This document shows, in pieces, positions 23,950-33,617 of a DNA stretch of 64,000 nt. The notes beneath the pieces are model-generated. The model was given only the letters and a program-made list of their open reading frames with translations, searched no databases and had not been told where the DNA came from. Every line of letters begins with the position of its first letter. Within the stretch, counting starts at the first letter, position 1. The translations under genes and the position numbers were made by a program. Origin of the DNA: Kocuria rosea subsp. polaris (GTDB taxonomy: Bacteria; Actinomycetota; Actinomycetes; Actinomycetales; Micrococcaceae); the NCBI RefSeq assembly GCF_001483755.1, contig NZ_LQBK01000022.1:195992-259991 (forward strand). The letters are read 5' to 3'.

Positions 23950-25220
23950 AGCCCCTCCCCGTAGCGCCGGGAGCGCAGCAGCACGGCCAGGGACAGGCTG
24001 ATCAGGATGAACTGCACCGCGTCCAGGCCGTAGTAGGTGAAGAACAGGCACGCGGCCACGGGCGCGGAGTGCACGAGCAGCCCGGTGGTGCTGCGGACCT
24101 TCAGGGTCATCAGCGTGGTCCCGTGCAGATAGGCCATGAACAGGCCCAGGCCCACGAGCCCGTAGCAGAACATCAGGGTCCAGACGTATCCCTGGGTGCC
24201 CATCTCGATGCCGACGGTCTCGTCGTAGAGGGGCGCTCCGTAGCCCAGCAGCGGCGAGTCCAGGGTGGCCAGGAAGGTGTCCCGGTACAGGTCGGAGCGG
24301 GTGCCCGTGCTGTCGCTGTACTCCTGCCGGCCCATGATCCGATCGACGGCGCCGCTGGCCACGAGCCAGCCGCCGACGGCGGCCACGCCCGCGATCCCGG
24401 CCAGGGCGACCCCGATCCGGCCCCGCAGGACCATCCGGACCATCACGTACCCGAGCGCCACGGCGATGCCGAGGAACATGCCCCGGTTGGTCGTGGCCAC
24501 GGCCGGGGCGAGCGAGGCCAGCAGCCCGGCCACGATCAGCAGGTGCCGGGCGCGGAAGCGCACCGTGGTCAGGTAGGCGAGCACCAGGGGCGTGAGGAGC
24601 ACGAACCCGGAGCCCCACCCGTTGGTGTACGGGAACGGGGCCGCCGGCCGGTTGTAGGGCTCGGGCGCCCCCCAGGGCATCTGGACCTCCGCGAGGGGTG
24701 GGAAGAAGTAGTTCTGCACCAGCGCGTTGGAGGTGATGCCCTCCGGCAGCAGCAGCCCGATCGGGGTGGTCAGCCGCGCCTCGGGGATCACGAACGTCAG
24801 CAGGCCGAGTCCCACGAGCGTGGCCCACGCGACCACGGCGGCCCGCAGGAACCGCCGGTGGTCCAGGGTCTCCCGGGCGTTCCAGTAGTAGACGAAGTAG
24901 ATCAGCGCGGCGAAGATGTTCACCCAGCGCAGCGCGAAGCCCATCCAGGAGCCGAAGCCCTCGATCTGCACCGAGCTCGCCGCCATCCAGAGCAGGAACA
25001 CGCCGAGCACCCACGCCGGCCACGGGACCGTGGTGCCGCGGCGGAGCACGAGCAGGAAGAGCATGGCCACGGCGAGCAGCGCCGGGGCGAACTGCAGGGC
25101 CCCGGAGGCCCAGATCAGCGGCAGCCCCCAGAACAGGACCAGCAGCGGCCAGGCGGGCAGGGCGGCGGTGGTGCGGCGGACCGGGGCCGGCCGCACCACC
25201 GAGGGGCTCAGGAGGGCCAC
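23946..25220 (-). CDS. O-antigen ligase/polymerase-like membrane protein
   Basis: 424-residue membrane protein of the O-antigen ligase/Wzy-like class: about ten helices and a large external loop (about 165-225) with LVQNYFFPPLAEVQMPWG. A second stretch, STGTRSDLYRDTFLATLDSPLLGYG, resembles the ligase-family (R-x-x-L/I-W-x-x-x-x-x-x-x-x-x-P-L-x-G-x-G) signature. It would polymerise or ligate repeat units delivered by the neighbouring flippase. GTG at 25220, 7 nt after the glycosyltransferase stop, probably read by coupling. Whether it acts as polymerase or ligase cannot be decided. Confidence 0.82.
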   Translation of the reverse strand: MALLSPSVVRPAPVRRTTAALPAWPLLVLFWGLPLIWASGALQFAPALLAVAMLFLLVLRRGTTVPWPAWVLGVFLLWMAASSVQIEGFGSWMGFALRWVNIFAALIYFVYYWNARETLDHRRFLRAAVVAWATLVGLGLLTFVIPEARLTTPIGLLLPEGITSNALVQNYFFPPLAEVQMPWGAPEPYNRPAAPFPYTNGWGSGFVLLTPLVLAYLTTVRFRARHLLIVAGLLASLAPAVATTNRGMFLGIAVALGYVMVRMVLRGRIGVALAGIAGVAAVGGWLVASGAVDRIMGRQEYSDSTGTRSDLYRDTFLATLDSPLLGYGAPLYDETVGIEMGTQGYVWTLMFCYGLVGLGLFMAYLHGTTLMTLKVRSTTGLLVHSAPVAACLFFTYYGLDAVQFILISLSLAVLLRSRRYGEGL

Positions 25221-25227
25221 GGCCGCC

Positions 25228-26193
25228 TCACACTCCTCGGCCGAAGAAGGACACGGCGTTCTGCAGCCGCTCGGCGCTGACCGCGCCGGTCGCCACGGCC
25301 AGGGCCCCCCAGGCGCGCAGCTGCCCGCGGTCCCGGCGCAGCGCGGCCCGGGCCCACCGCACGGCCTCCCGGCGGTCGCCGCGGGCGGCGTGGGCGAAGG
25401 CCACCTGGCCCGCCATCAGGGCGGTGCCCCGGTCGGAGGTCTCGAACTCGGGGAACTTGCGCAGCATGTAGGTCAGGGCGCCGGCCATGTCCCCCCACTG
25501 CTGGCGGAAGAAGGAGGGCCGGTCCCAGCGCACGGTCAGCACGGTCTCGGGCACGGAGTGCACCGGGGCGTGCCGGGCCAGGCGCAGCAGCAGGTCGTAG
25601 TCCTCGCCGTAGGAGGAGGGCAGGTCCTCGTCGACGAGGCCCACGGGCCCGTACAGGTCGGCGCGGCGGCAGATCAGCGCGGAGGGGTGGATCTCCATCA
25701 TCCGGTCGGCCAGCAGCTCCGGGAAGGTGGCCACGGCCTGCGGGACGCGCCGGATGGTGCGCTCGTGGGAGACGATCTCGATCGCGCCGGCGATCGCCGA
25801 GGCCTCCGGGTGCCGGTGCCAGTGCGCCACCTGCCGGGCGAGCTTGTGCGGGGCCCACACGTCGTCGTCGTCGCAGAAGGCGATGATCTCCCCGGTGGCG
25901 GCGTGGATGCCGGTGTTGCGGGCGCCCACCAGGCCCGGGGAGCGGGTGTTGGGCACGGTGCGCAGCTCCACGCCGGCCGGGACGCGGACGTCCTCGAGCG
26001 GGTCCACCTCGATGCGGTCGAAGACGACCACGACCTGGACGGGGCCGGCGTAGTCCTGCTCGACGATCGCGCGGACCGCCTCGCGCAGCATCTGCGGCCG
26101 CCCGGCGGTGGCGATCAGGACGGACACGGACGGGTGCTCGGTGCGGAAGCCGGCGGCGGTGGCCGGGGCGGGGGTGAGGACGTCAGCGGACAT
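25228..26193 (-). CDS. Family 2 glycosyltransferase
   Basis: 321-residue GT-A fold glycosyltransferase: VSVLIATAGRPQMLREAVRA at the N-terminus, GARNTGIHAATGEIIAFCDDDD with the metal/nucleotide-binding acidic run near residue 110, and the acceptor-side EDYDLLLRLAR. A C-terminal helical tail (about 235-310) resembles helical repeats. It presumably adds a sugar to the lipid-linked unit built by this operon; donor and acceptor are unknown. ATG at 26193 lies inside the 3' end of the CDP-alcohol phosphotransferase gene (11-nt overlap). Confidence 0.88.
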   Translation of the reverse strand: MSADVLTPAPATAAGFRTEHPSVSVLIATAGRPQMLREAVRAIVEQDYAGPVQVVVVFDRIEVDPLEDVRVPAGVELRTVPNTRSPGLVGARNTGIHAATGEIIAFCDDDDVWAPHKLARQVAHWHRHPEASAIAGAIEIVSHERTIRRVPQAVATFPELLADRMMEIHPSALICRRADLYGPVGLVDEDLPSSYGEDYDLLLRLARHAPVHSVPETVLTVRWDRPSFFRQQWGDMAGALTYMLRKFPEFETSDRGTALMAGQVAFAHAARGDRREAVRWARAALRRDRGQLRAWGALAVATGAVSAERLQNAVSFFGRGV

Positions 26194-27007
26194 GGCGGGT
26201 GCTCCTGTCGGTCGGGAGGGCGCCGACGGCGTCGGCGTCCGGGGCGGTGTCGGCGGGCCGGGCGGTCAGGCCCAGGTACTTGCGCCGCATCGAGACCGCG
26301 CTGATCGCCGCGAGGGCGGCCAGCAGGATCGCGTAGGCGGGCAGGAAGAGCGCGGGGATCCCCCAGAGGAGGAAGATCCAGCAGGTGACCCCCGCGTCGG
26401 TGGGCAGGTTGAGGAAGGAGCGCAGCGTCCCGCCCGAGGGCGGCCCGGCGATCCCGCCCTTGCGCCGCAGCTGCTCGGCGAGGATCTGGCTCATGAACTG
26501 GCCGACCTCCACGAGCACGAACAGCGCGGCGAGCACCGCCAGGGCCGCGGCCGGGAAGGCCTCCGGCCGCGGGTGCAGCAGGGCGGCGGCGGCCACGGCC
26601 AGGTGCAGCGCCGGGGTCCGGATCGAGTCGACCACGTGGTCGAGCCACTCCCCGGCCGGCGAGCCGGTGCCCGTGAGCCGGGCCACCTGCCCGTCGGCGG
26701 AGTCCAGGACGTAGCCGGCCGCGAGGAGCACGGCGACGACGACGCCGGTGGCCGGGGCCGGCGGGAGCGCCACGAGCACGGCCAGCCCCGCCGCGGAGAG
26801 GACCCCGCTGAGGGCGGTCACCCCGTTGGGGGTCAGCCCGGCCGCGGCCGCCTCGGCCGCGGCGTAGCGGGCCAGCGGGCGGTTGACCCACCGGGTGTAG
26901 GCCGGGACCCCCTGGCCGGGCTTCTGCGCGGCGCGCAGCCCGGCCAGGGCCTCCGGGAAGGTGGGCCGGCGCCGCGGGGCGCCGGCGCTGCCGGTGGTGG
27001 TGCTCAT
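26183..27007 (-). CDS. CDP-alcohol phosphatidyltransferase family protein
   Basis: 274-residue membrane enzyme that displaces CMP from a CDP-alcohol with a second alcohol. The family signature D-x2-DG-x2-AR-x8-G-x3-D-x3-D is exact: DSADGQVARLTGTGSPAG followed by EWLDHVVD (about residues 101-126). About six helices. A long cytosolic N-terminus (about 60 residues) precedes them. ATG at 27007 overlaps the stop of the fibrinogen-like gene (ATGA). With a CTP-type nucleotidyltransferase gene at 33.6 kb, the pair could make and use a CDP-polyol such as CDP-glycerol for the surface polymer. That link is inference. Confidence 0.88.
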   Translation of the reverse strand: MSTTTGSAGAPRRRPTFPEALAGLRAAQKPGQGVPAYTRWVNRPLARYAAAEAAAAGLTPNGVTALSGVLSAAGLAVLVALPPAPATGVVVAVLLAAGYVLDSADGQVARLTGTGSPAGEWLDHVVDSIRTPALHLAVAAAALLHPRPEAFPAAALAVLAALFVLVEVGQFMSQILAEQLRRKGGIAGPPSGGTLRSFLNLPTDAGVTCWIFLLWGIPALFLPAYAILLAALAAISAVSMRRKYLGLTARPADTAPDADAVGALPTDRSTRHVR

Positions 27008-30000
27008 GCCGCGTCCTTCGGGCGGGGCGCCAGCTCGAGGTCGAAGCTGGCGTCCGGGGTCGCCCGGTAGTCGAGGTGCATGCTGACGGTGACCACGTTG
27101 ACCCCTGCCTTCAGGGCCGAGGCCGGCACCACGGCGGTGACCGGGTCGGCGAGGGCGGCGGTGGTGCTCCGGGCGCCCAGCGTGTAGCTGGTCCAGTCGA
27201 GGGAGCCCTCCGGCATGTTGGATCGGACGATCTCCTTGCCGTTGACCCGCACCACGATCCCGTCGTCGGCCCGGGTGGTGAGCTGCAGGTCCCCGAGCGC
27301 CGCCGGGTCTGCCACCGTGAACTCCTTGCGGAACTGGGTGGCCACCGGCCGGCGCCCGTCCGTGGTCAGCTCCGTGGCCACGGGGGTGCCCCAGCCGAAC
27401 GGTGCCTTCCCCTTCAGCCAGCCCGTGACCGCGCCGGCCTCCTGCCAGTCGGCCTCGGGCGCCGAGTCCTCGTGCCGGTAGGACCACTCGGCCCCGCGGG
27501 CGATGACGTCGGGCAGCACCGCGGGCGCCTCGGGCTGCTCGCCCTCGGTGACCACGGCCTTCAGGTCGAAGCTGGCGTCGGTGGTGTTGGTCCAGTTGGA
27601 GTGCATCTCGGCGGCGATGACGTTCTTGCCGTCGCGCAGCATCCAGCCGGGGACCTCCACCGTGACGGGCTCGGCCACCGCGGTAGCGGTCCGGCGCGGG
27701 GCGGTCGCGTACGTCCCGGAGGACAGCAGCCCGTCCGGCAGGTTGCTGCGGGTCACCTCTTCCCCGTTGACGTAGACGGCGATGCCGTCGTCGGCCCGGG
27801 TGGTGAGGGTCAGCTTCTCGATCGTGGAGGCGTCGGCCACCTGCACCGACCGGCGGAAGTAGGTGGTCAGCGGGCGGGTGCCGTCGGCCACCAGCGTGGT
27901 CCTCACCTGGTCGCCGCCCCAGCCGAGCACGGCCGAGCCCTGCTTCCAGGAGGCGTCGTCGAAGTCCGTCGACGCCCAGCCGCGGGCCGGCGGGTTGGCG
28001 CGGTCGTGGTGGTACCTCCACGTGGCGCCCTCGGCGACGAGCGCGTCCGGATCGGCCGGCTCCTCGGCCGGGGGCTCCTCGGCGGGCGGCTCCTCGACAG
28101 GGGGCTCCTCCGCCGGCGGTTCCTCCGCGGGCGGCTCCTCCTCGGCGGGCGGCGCCGGCTGCGTGCCGGCGGTGGCCACGGCGGTGAGGTCGAAGCTGGC
28201 GTCAGTGGTGTTCGTCCAGTTGGAGTGCATCTGGGCGGAGATCACGTTCTTGCCGGTCTTCAGCGCCGATCCGGGGACCTCCACCGTGACGGGCTCGGCC
28301 ACCGCGGTGACGGTCCGGCGCGGGGCCAGGGCCCAGGGGTGGTCCTCGAAGGAGCCGTCGGTGACGTTGGAGCGGACCACTTCCTTGCCGTTGACGAAGA
28401 CGACCACCCCGTCGTCGGCGCGGGTCGTGAGGGTCAGCTTCGCGACCTTCGTGGCGTCGGCCACGTCCACGGTCCGGCGGAACTGGGTGACGATCGGGCG
28501 GGTGCCGTCGGCCACCAGCGTGGTCTTCACCGAGGCGTCGCCCCAGCCGAGCACGGCCGAGCCCTGCTTCCACGCGGAGTCGTCGAAGCCGGTGGACGTC
28601 CAGCCCGCACCGGGCGCGACGTCACGGCTGTGGTGGTACTTCCACGTGGCGCCCTCGGCGATCAGGGTGCTGGTGCCGGGCTCGGGCTCCGGCTGCGGCT
28701 CGGGGGCCGGCTCCGTGCCCGCCAGCACCACCGGGGTGGAGGCGGAGACGTTGCCCGCGGCGTCCGCCGCGCGCACCGCGTACCGGGCGCCGTCCACGTG
28801 CGGGACCTTCAGGCTGGTGCCCGTGGCGGTGCCGACCGGCCGGTCGTTGCGCAGCACCTGGTAGGTCACCCCGGACTCGGGGGCCGCCGTCCAGGTGAGG
28901 ACGTCGGAGGTCCCGTCGAGACCGACCTTCAGGCCCGTGGGCGCGGCCGGGGCCTTGGCGTCCCGCGGGGCGAAGCGGAGGAAGCCGCCGGACCACTGCG
29001 GGGAGCCGGTGGAGGAGATGCTGCGGTTGATGTCGCCGCCGGTCCACAGGACCCCGTTGCTGTCCATCAGCGTGGCCCAGACGCCCCAGCCGCCGAAGCC
29101 CTTGATCTCCGGGTTGAAGCCGGGGATGAAGCGTCCGGTGCCGGCGTCCCAGGCGCCGATGGCGTTGATCCGGTCGGCCACCGTGGTCGGCTGGGTCGAG
29201 AGCCGGGTCCACTTCGTGGCGCCGGCGTTGAACCAGTTGAAGCAGTGGCACGCCCCGAAGACCGTGCTGTCGGTCGAGGTGATCGCCTGCATGTCGCCAC
29301 CGGCGGTGGTGATCCCCTGGGAGGTGCGCTGGAAGGTGGAGCGGTCGTAGCCGAACATGGAGTGCTCGGCGCCGCCGGCCCACACGGTGTTCCCCTGCTC
29401 GCGCACGGCGAGCTGGAAGGCGAGCTGGCCCGGGTCGGCGTAGTCCACCGGGACGGACGGGTCCCAGGTCCAGGTGTCCAGCGGGGCGCCGGCGGTGGTC
29501 CGCACGGACGCCAGCCGGAACGCCGAGGCGTTCTGGGACTGGTTGAAGTAGCCGGCCGCGTAGAGCCGGTCGCCCTTGGCGGAGGCGTCGATGCTGGTCA
29601 CCGTGCCGTTGAACTCGGGGTTCCAGGAGGAGTCCGGGGTGCGCGTGGAGATCTTCACGCGGGCGCCGGCGCGGGCGTAGACACGGCCCGTCTCCTGACC
29701 GCCGCTGAGGTGCGTGAAGGCGCCGCCCAGGTAGAGCCAGTCGCCCTGCACGTCGAGGGTGCGGACCTGCAGCACGCCGTTGGTGAGCAGGTTCTCCACC
29801 TTGAGGTTCCAGGCGGTGTCCACCTTGCCGGTCGTGGCGTCGAGCACCACGAAGCCGGGGGAGCTCACGCCGTTGACCGTGCTGAAGCGCCCGCCCACGG
29901 CGAGCCGGTTGTTCGGCAGCTCCGCGAGGGACTTGACCTGGCCGTCGAAGACCGGACGGAAGTCGGTGCGCAGCTCACCGGAGTTGACGTCGAAGGCCGC

Positions 30001-31092
30001 GAGGTAGGACTGGGCCACGCGCCCGGTGCCGGCCGCGCTGCGCTGCATGGCCTTGAAGTTCCCGCCGGTGAAGACCGTGCTCCCGATCTGCTCGAGGGCC
30101 TGCACCTCCGTGTTCATCTCCTCGCCCTGGCCGTCGGCGCGCTCCACGGCCCCCCACTTGGTGGGCTCGGCGCCGCTGTTGGGCAGGGCCCGCTGGGCGA
30201 TCGCGGCGGTCCCGGAGTCCGGGATCGCCTTGCCGCTGAAGGCCTTCTGGTCGACCTTGGGCCGCAGGTACACCTGCGTGAAGGGCATGGCGCCCTTGCC
30301 GCCCGCGGCCGGGGACCACAGGTAGGTGGTCGACGTGTTGCTGCCGGCCATCTCGTCGCCGTAGCGGAAGCCGCGCTGCCAGCTGGTCTCGGCGGTGTCC
30401 TCGAAGCGCATCCGGGCCGTGCCGGTGGTGCCGATGTCGTTGGTGGTGCCGCTGGTCCCGGAGGCCACGCTCCCGCCGTAGGCGAACGAGTAGGAGGTCA
30501 CCGGGGTGCGGGAGCCGAAGGCCCAGTTCCAGTACGGCTTGGCGGAGATCTTCATCCGCCCCTCCTGCCAGGTGGTGCCCGCGGCGTCCCGGGCACGGCG
30601 CAGCCGGATGCCGTCGTCGAGGGAGTCGGGGCGCTGCCCGTTCAGGAGGTCGTCGACCGTCTCCGAGGACAGCTGCTTGGGCGTGAAGGCCGCGGTGCCC
30701 GTGACCGTGGAGGAGACGTCCTTGGGCGTGCCCACGCCCTGGTAGTACTCCTTCCAGTCGTTGCGGCCGCGGCCCACGAGGACCCAGCCGCCGCCGTCGG
30801 TCACCTGGTCGCAGTAGAACTGCTCGGGCGCGGTCATCGCCGGGGTCACCAGCCAGTAGACGCCGGAGGCCGACTTCGGGTCCTTCTGCTTGATCTCCCA
30901 GCAGGACGCCGCGGCCGAGGCCGCGGTCCTGCCGTCCACCGGGGGCGCCTCGGCGGCGCCCACCGGGGCGAAGGTCAGCAGCGTCGTGGCGACGGCCAGC
31001 ACGGTGCCGATGCTCAGGCTCGCCCTGGTGCGGGCCGTGCGGGCCCGGCGCCGGGCCCGGTCCGCCCGGGTCGGGGTGTTCGTGTTTCCCAT
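27004..31092 (-). CDS. Large secreted protein: fibrinogen-like, beta-propeller, FN3 and triple jelly-roll modules
   Basis: 1362 residues. Signal peptide to about residue 47; fibrinogen C-terminal-like segment with SCWEIKQ (Cys64) and FYCDQVTDGGGWVLVGRG (Cys94, GGGW 100-103); a beta-propeller-like region (about 325-735) with repeated VFTGGNF/LYLGGAF-type blades; an FN3-like domain (about 740-830). Three near-copy C-terminal modules of ~150 residues (starting about 840, 1050, 1210) share STxFDDSxWKQGSAVLGWG, TTRADDG(I/V)VVxVNG and SxxMHSNWTNTTDASFDL. An EEPPAEEPP spacer precedes module 2. Probably a glycan-binding or adhesive surface protein. ATG 31092 has TGAGGAA upstream. It is co-transcribed with the polysaccharide genes. 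Confidence 0.85.
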   Translation of the reverse strand: MGNTNTPTRADRARRRARTARTRASLSIGTVLAVATTLLTFAPVGAAEAPPVDGRTAASAAASCWEIKQKDPKSASGVYWLVTPAMTAPEQFYCDQVTDGGGWVLVGRGRNDWKEYYQGVGTPKDVSSTVTGTAAFTPKQLSSETVDDLLNGQRPDSLDDGIRLRRARDAAGTTWQEGRMKISAKPYWNWAFGSRTPVTSYSFAYGGSVASGTSGTTNDIGTTGTARMRFEDTAETSWQRGFRYGDEMAGSNTSTTYLWSPAAGGKGAMPFTQVYLRPKVDQKAFSGKAIPDSGTAAIAQRALPNSGAEPTKWGAVERADGQGEEMNTEVQALEQIGSTVFTGGNFKAMQRSAAGTGRVAQSYLAAFDVNSGELRTDFRPVFDGQVKSLAELPNNRLAVGGRFSTVNGVSSPGFVVLDATTGKVDTAWNLKVENLLTNGVLQVRTLDVQGDWLYLGGAFTHLSGGQETGRVYARAGARVKISTRTPDSSWNPEFNGTVTSIDASAKGDRLYAAGYFNQSQNASAFRLASVRTTAGAPLDTWTWDPSVPVDYADPGQLAFQLAVREQGNTVWAGGAEHSMFGYDRSTFQRTSQGITTAGGDMQAITSTDSTVFGACHCFNWFNAGATKWTRLSTQPTTVADRINAIGAWDAGTGRFIPGFNPEIKGFGGWGVWATLMDSNGVLWTGGDINRSISSTGSPQWSGGFLRFAPRDAKAPAAPTGLKVGLDGTSDVLTWTAAPESGVTYQVLRNDRPVGTATGTSLKVPHVDGARYAVRAADAAGNVSASTPVVLAGTEPAPEPQPEPEPGTSTLIAEGATWKYHHSRDVAPGAGWTSTGFDDSAWKQGSAVLGWGDASVKTTLVADGTRPIVTQFRRTVDVADATKVAKLTLTTRADDGVVVFVNGKEVVRSNVTDGSFEDHPWALAPRRTVTAVAEPVTVEVPGSALKTGKNVISAQMHSNWTNTTDASFDLTAVATAGTQPAPPAEEEPPAEEPPAEEPPVEEPPAEEPPAEEPADPDALVAEGATWRYHHDRANPPARGWASTDFDDASWKQGSAVLGWGGDQVRTTLVADGTRPLTTYFRRSVQVADASTIEKLTLTTRADDGIAVYVNGEEVTRSNLPDGLLSSGTYATAPRRTATAVAEPVTVEVPGWMLRDGKNVIAAEMHSNWTNTTDASFDLKAVVTEGEQPEAPAVLPDVIARGAEWSYRHEDSAPEADWQEAGAVTGWLKGKAPFGWGTPVATELTTDGRRPVATQFRKEFTVADPAALGDLQLTTRADDGIVVRVNGKEIVRSNMPEGSLDWTSYTLGARSTTAALADPVTAVVPASALKAGVNVVTVSMHLDYRATPDASFDLELAPRPKDAA

Positions 31093-31125
31093 GGTGTGGT
31101 TCCTCAACAGGTTCGTGCGGACGGA

Positions 31126-31839
31126 TCAGCAGGTCGGGTCGTCGGGGAAGCCGTGCTGGACGACTTGCCAGGACTCGCCCGGTTGGCGGAAGAGGTCGTA
31201 GTTGTGCAGGGCCTTGCGGCCCTTCTGCTTGCCGCTGACGACCACGCCGTCACGGTCCACCACGGTGACCTCGGAGGAGTCCAGGCAGACCGTCACGCGC
31301 ACGGCCTCGCCGTCGTCCGTGGGCAGCGGGGCGGAGACGGGCTCGCCGACGACGACGGGCGTCCCGCGCTGCTCCCAGCCCTGGTGCTCGAACTCGGCCA
31401 GGGACGCGAGGATCTCCTGGAGCGCGGCACCGGTGGCGGACTCCTCGGCCACCGCGACGGCGGCCGGGTCCAGCTCGGCGGGCTCCTGCGCGGCGTCCAG
31501 CTCGGCGGCGGACTGCGGCTTGCCGGGGTCCTCCGGGGCCGGCTCGTCCGAGGGGACGAAGGCCTCGTGGGCCTCGAGCGCCGCCTCGATCTGCTCGACC
31601 TCCGGCGCGTCGGCGGCCACGGGCTCCGCCGAGGGCAGGTCCTTGGCGCGGACCTCCTGCGGCGTCTCCAGCTCCACCACGGTGTTGGCCTCGAGGGCCT
31701 CCGCCGCCGGGTCGTCGCCGGCGCCGCCGGCGCCGCAGCCGGCCAGCAGACCGGCGAGCACGAGCCCGCCGAGCAGCCGGTGCGCGGTACGGACAGTGGG
31801 ACCTCGAGTGCTCGATGCGCACGACAGGTCAAGGATCAT
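31126..31839 (-). CDS. Lipoprotein of unknown function
   Basis: 237-residue predicted lipoprotein: helix and lipobox VLAGLLAGCGAG (Cys about 35), then a ~90-residue acidic Ala/Glu/Pro-rich linker, then a compact C-terminal domain (about 130-237) with VTVCLDSSEVTVVDRDGVVV and SWQVVQHGFPDDPTC. The domain's spacing resembles small NTF2-like (SnoaL) folds, but I cannot assign it. It precedes the fibrinogen-like gene by 33 nt and is probably the first gene of the leftward polysaccharide operon. No strong Shine-Dalgarno is visible at ATG 31839. Confidence 0.65.
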   Translation of the reverse strand: MILDLSCASSTRGPTVRTAHRLLGGLVLAGLLAGCGAGGAGDDPAAEALEANTVVELETPQEVRAKDLPSAEPVAADAPEVEQIEAALEAHEAFVPSDEPAPEDPGKPQSAAELDAAQEPAELDPAAVAVAEESATGAALQEILASLAEFEHQGWEQRGTPVVVGEPVSAPLPTDDGEAVRVTVCLDSSEVTVVDRDGVVVSGKQKGRKALHNYDLFRQPGESWQVVQHGFPDDPTC

Positions 31840-32170
31840 GTCAGCTCCCCCCAGATCTGAACTTCCGGCGCCGATGGCCGGCGCCGCGGTGATCCGCCGC
31901 AGGTTGTGGGTCGAGGGACCCCCGCGGCCTCCCGGACGACCCCCCGTCCGGATTCATTGGATCGCATGGAGTCTAACCCCGGTGTTAACGATCGGGAACG
32001 AGTTTCGATGTCCCCTTTTCTGACCCTCCTTTTCGGATGCAAACGCAGGTTTCTCCGCAGTAGGGTGAGGCGATCACCGGAATTTCTTCAAGCAAATGGG
32101 GAGTCCGGACGCAGCACGGGACGGCCGAGGCTCGGGGGAGCGCGGCGTCCGGCGAACGCAGGGGGACGTT
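31840..32170. promoter_or_regulatory. Divergent intergenic control region of the polysaccharide locus
   Basis: 331 nt between the leftward lipoprotein gene and the rightward acyltransferase gene, noticeably A+T-richer than the genes. It contains GTGTTAACGATCGGGAACG (from 31982), the 9-mer ATGCAAACG (32037-32045) shared with two other surface-gene promoters in the window, and a TAGGGT -10 candidate (32060-32065). No open frame with coding character. Confidence 0.45.
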
Positions 32171-33436
32171 GTGGCGGGGGAGACACCAGTACCGGTACCA
32201 GCAGGGGCGCGCCGGCGCCGCAGGGCGCAGCTGCCCGTGCGGCAGTTCGCGCACCTGGACGCGATGCGGGCCGCCGCGGTGATGCTCGTGGTGCTCGCGC
32301 ACGCCGGCCTGGAGCTGGTGCCGGGCGGCAGCGGGGTGACGATCTTCTTCGTCATCTCCGGGTTCATCATCACGCACCTGGTGCTCAAGGAGCACCGGCG
32401 CACCGGCGGCTTCGACATCGCGGGGTTCTACCGCCGGCGGGCCCTCAAGCTGGCCCCGCCGCTGCTCGTGGCCCTGGTGCTGCCCACCGCCGTGTACGCG
32501 TGGCTGGTCCGGCCGGTGGGTCTCGGGGACTTCCTGGGGCAGGTCTTCTTCTTCTTCAACTGGCGCTACACGGACTCCCAGGTGGACGTGCTGCCCGGCT
32601 CGATCGTGGTGTGGAGCCTGTCCATCGAGGAGCAGTTCTACGTGGCCTTCGCGCTGATCTGGCTGCTGCTGGTGGGTCGGCGCCGGCCGGCCACCGCGCT
32701 GGCCGTGCTGGCGGGGATCGCCGCGCTCGCCTCGGCGGGCGCGCGGGTGGCCCTGCACCTGGGCGGGGCCAGCGCGGACCGGATCTACTTCGGCACCGAC
32801 ACCCGGCTCGAGGCCATCGCGATCGGCGTGCTCGCCGCGATCTGGTACGCCCGCGCCACCCGGGAGGGCGCGGCCGGGGCCCCGGCGTGGTGGGGCCGGG
32901 ACCGGGTCCTGGTGCTGGCCGTGCTGCTCTACCTCGGCTCGCTGCTGATCCGGGACGAGCTCTTCCGCGAGACCGTCCGCTACACGGCGCAGGCGGTCGC
33001 GGCCTGCCTGGTGGTGCTCTGGGGCCTGCACGGGCCCACCGGCCGGCTCGGCACCCGGGTGCTGGCGGGGATGCGGTGGACGCCGATCCAGCTCCTGGGG
33101 CTGGCCAGCTACAGCATCTACCTGCTCCACCTGGGGGCCGGGCACGCGCTGACGGCGGTGTTCGGCGAGCTGCCGGGTCCCGCCGGGGTGGCCCTGCGCG
33201 TGCTGGTGGGCACGGCCGCCGGCATCGCCTGCTGGTGGTTCGTCGAGGAGCCCGTGGCCCGCTGGCACCACCGCCGCCGCACCGGCCGGCGCGCTGCGCC
33301 GGCGGCCGCCCCGGTCCCGCCGGAGCCGTCCGGAGAGCAGGCCGCCGTGCCCTCGGGTGGGCACGCCGCCGGGCGGACGGCCGAGCCGGCGGCCGGGCAG
33401 GCAAGCGGGCAGCCGGTCGGGCAGCCGTCCGGCTGA
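32171..33436 (+). CDS. Acyltransferase 3 (OafA/WecH-type) membrane protein
   Basis: 421-residue integral membrane O-acyltransferase that acylates surface sugars. Core motifs: HLDAMRAAAVMLVVLAHAG (catalytic His region), VTIFFVISGFIITHLVL, FYRRRALKLAPP and WSLSIEEQFYV. About ten helices, then a cytosolic Pro/Gly/Gln-rich tail (QASGQPVGQPSG at the end) with no domain. GTG at 32171 is preferred because AGGGGGA ends 5 nt upstream; an ATG 75 nt further up lacks one. It faces the leftward polysaccharide operon and probably modifies its product. Confidence 0.88.
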   Translation: MAGETPVPVPAGARRRRRAQLPVRQFAHLDAMRAAAVMLVVLAHAGLELVPGGSGVTIFFVISGFIITHLVLKEHRRTGGFDIAGFYRRRALKLAPPLLVALVLPTAVYAWLVRPVGLGDFLGQVFFFFNWRYTDSQVDVLPGSIVVWSLSIEEQFYVAFALIWLLLVGRRRPATALAVLAGIAALASAGARVALHLGGASADRIYFGTDTRLEAIAIGVLAAIWYARATREGAAGAPAWWGRDRVLVLAVLLYLGSLLIRDELFRETVRYTAQAVAACLVVLWGLHGPTGRLGTRVLAGMRWTPIQLLGLASYSIYLLHLGAGHALTAVFGELPGPAGVALRVLVGTAAGIACWWFVEEPVARWHHRRRTGRRAAPAAAPVPPEPSGEQAAVPSGGHAAGRTAEPAAGQASGQPVGQPSG

Positions 33437-33617
33437 GCCCGCACCCGCCCGTCCGCACGCGACCTGCCGTTCGCGGGCGGACGGGCCCACAGATTTCCGC
33501 CGCGCGCCTCCGGGGCCGCGGCGAGCAGACCGAGAAGGACTCCCGGCGTCGTCCGGGCGGTCCACCGGGCCGGGGCACAGGAGGCCCCGGCAGGATCCCG
33601 AGGGGGGAATGACTGAC

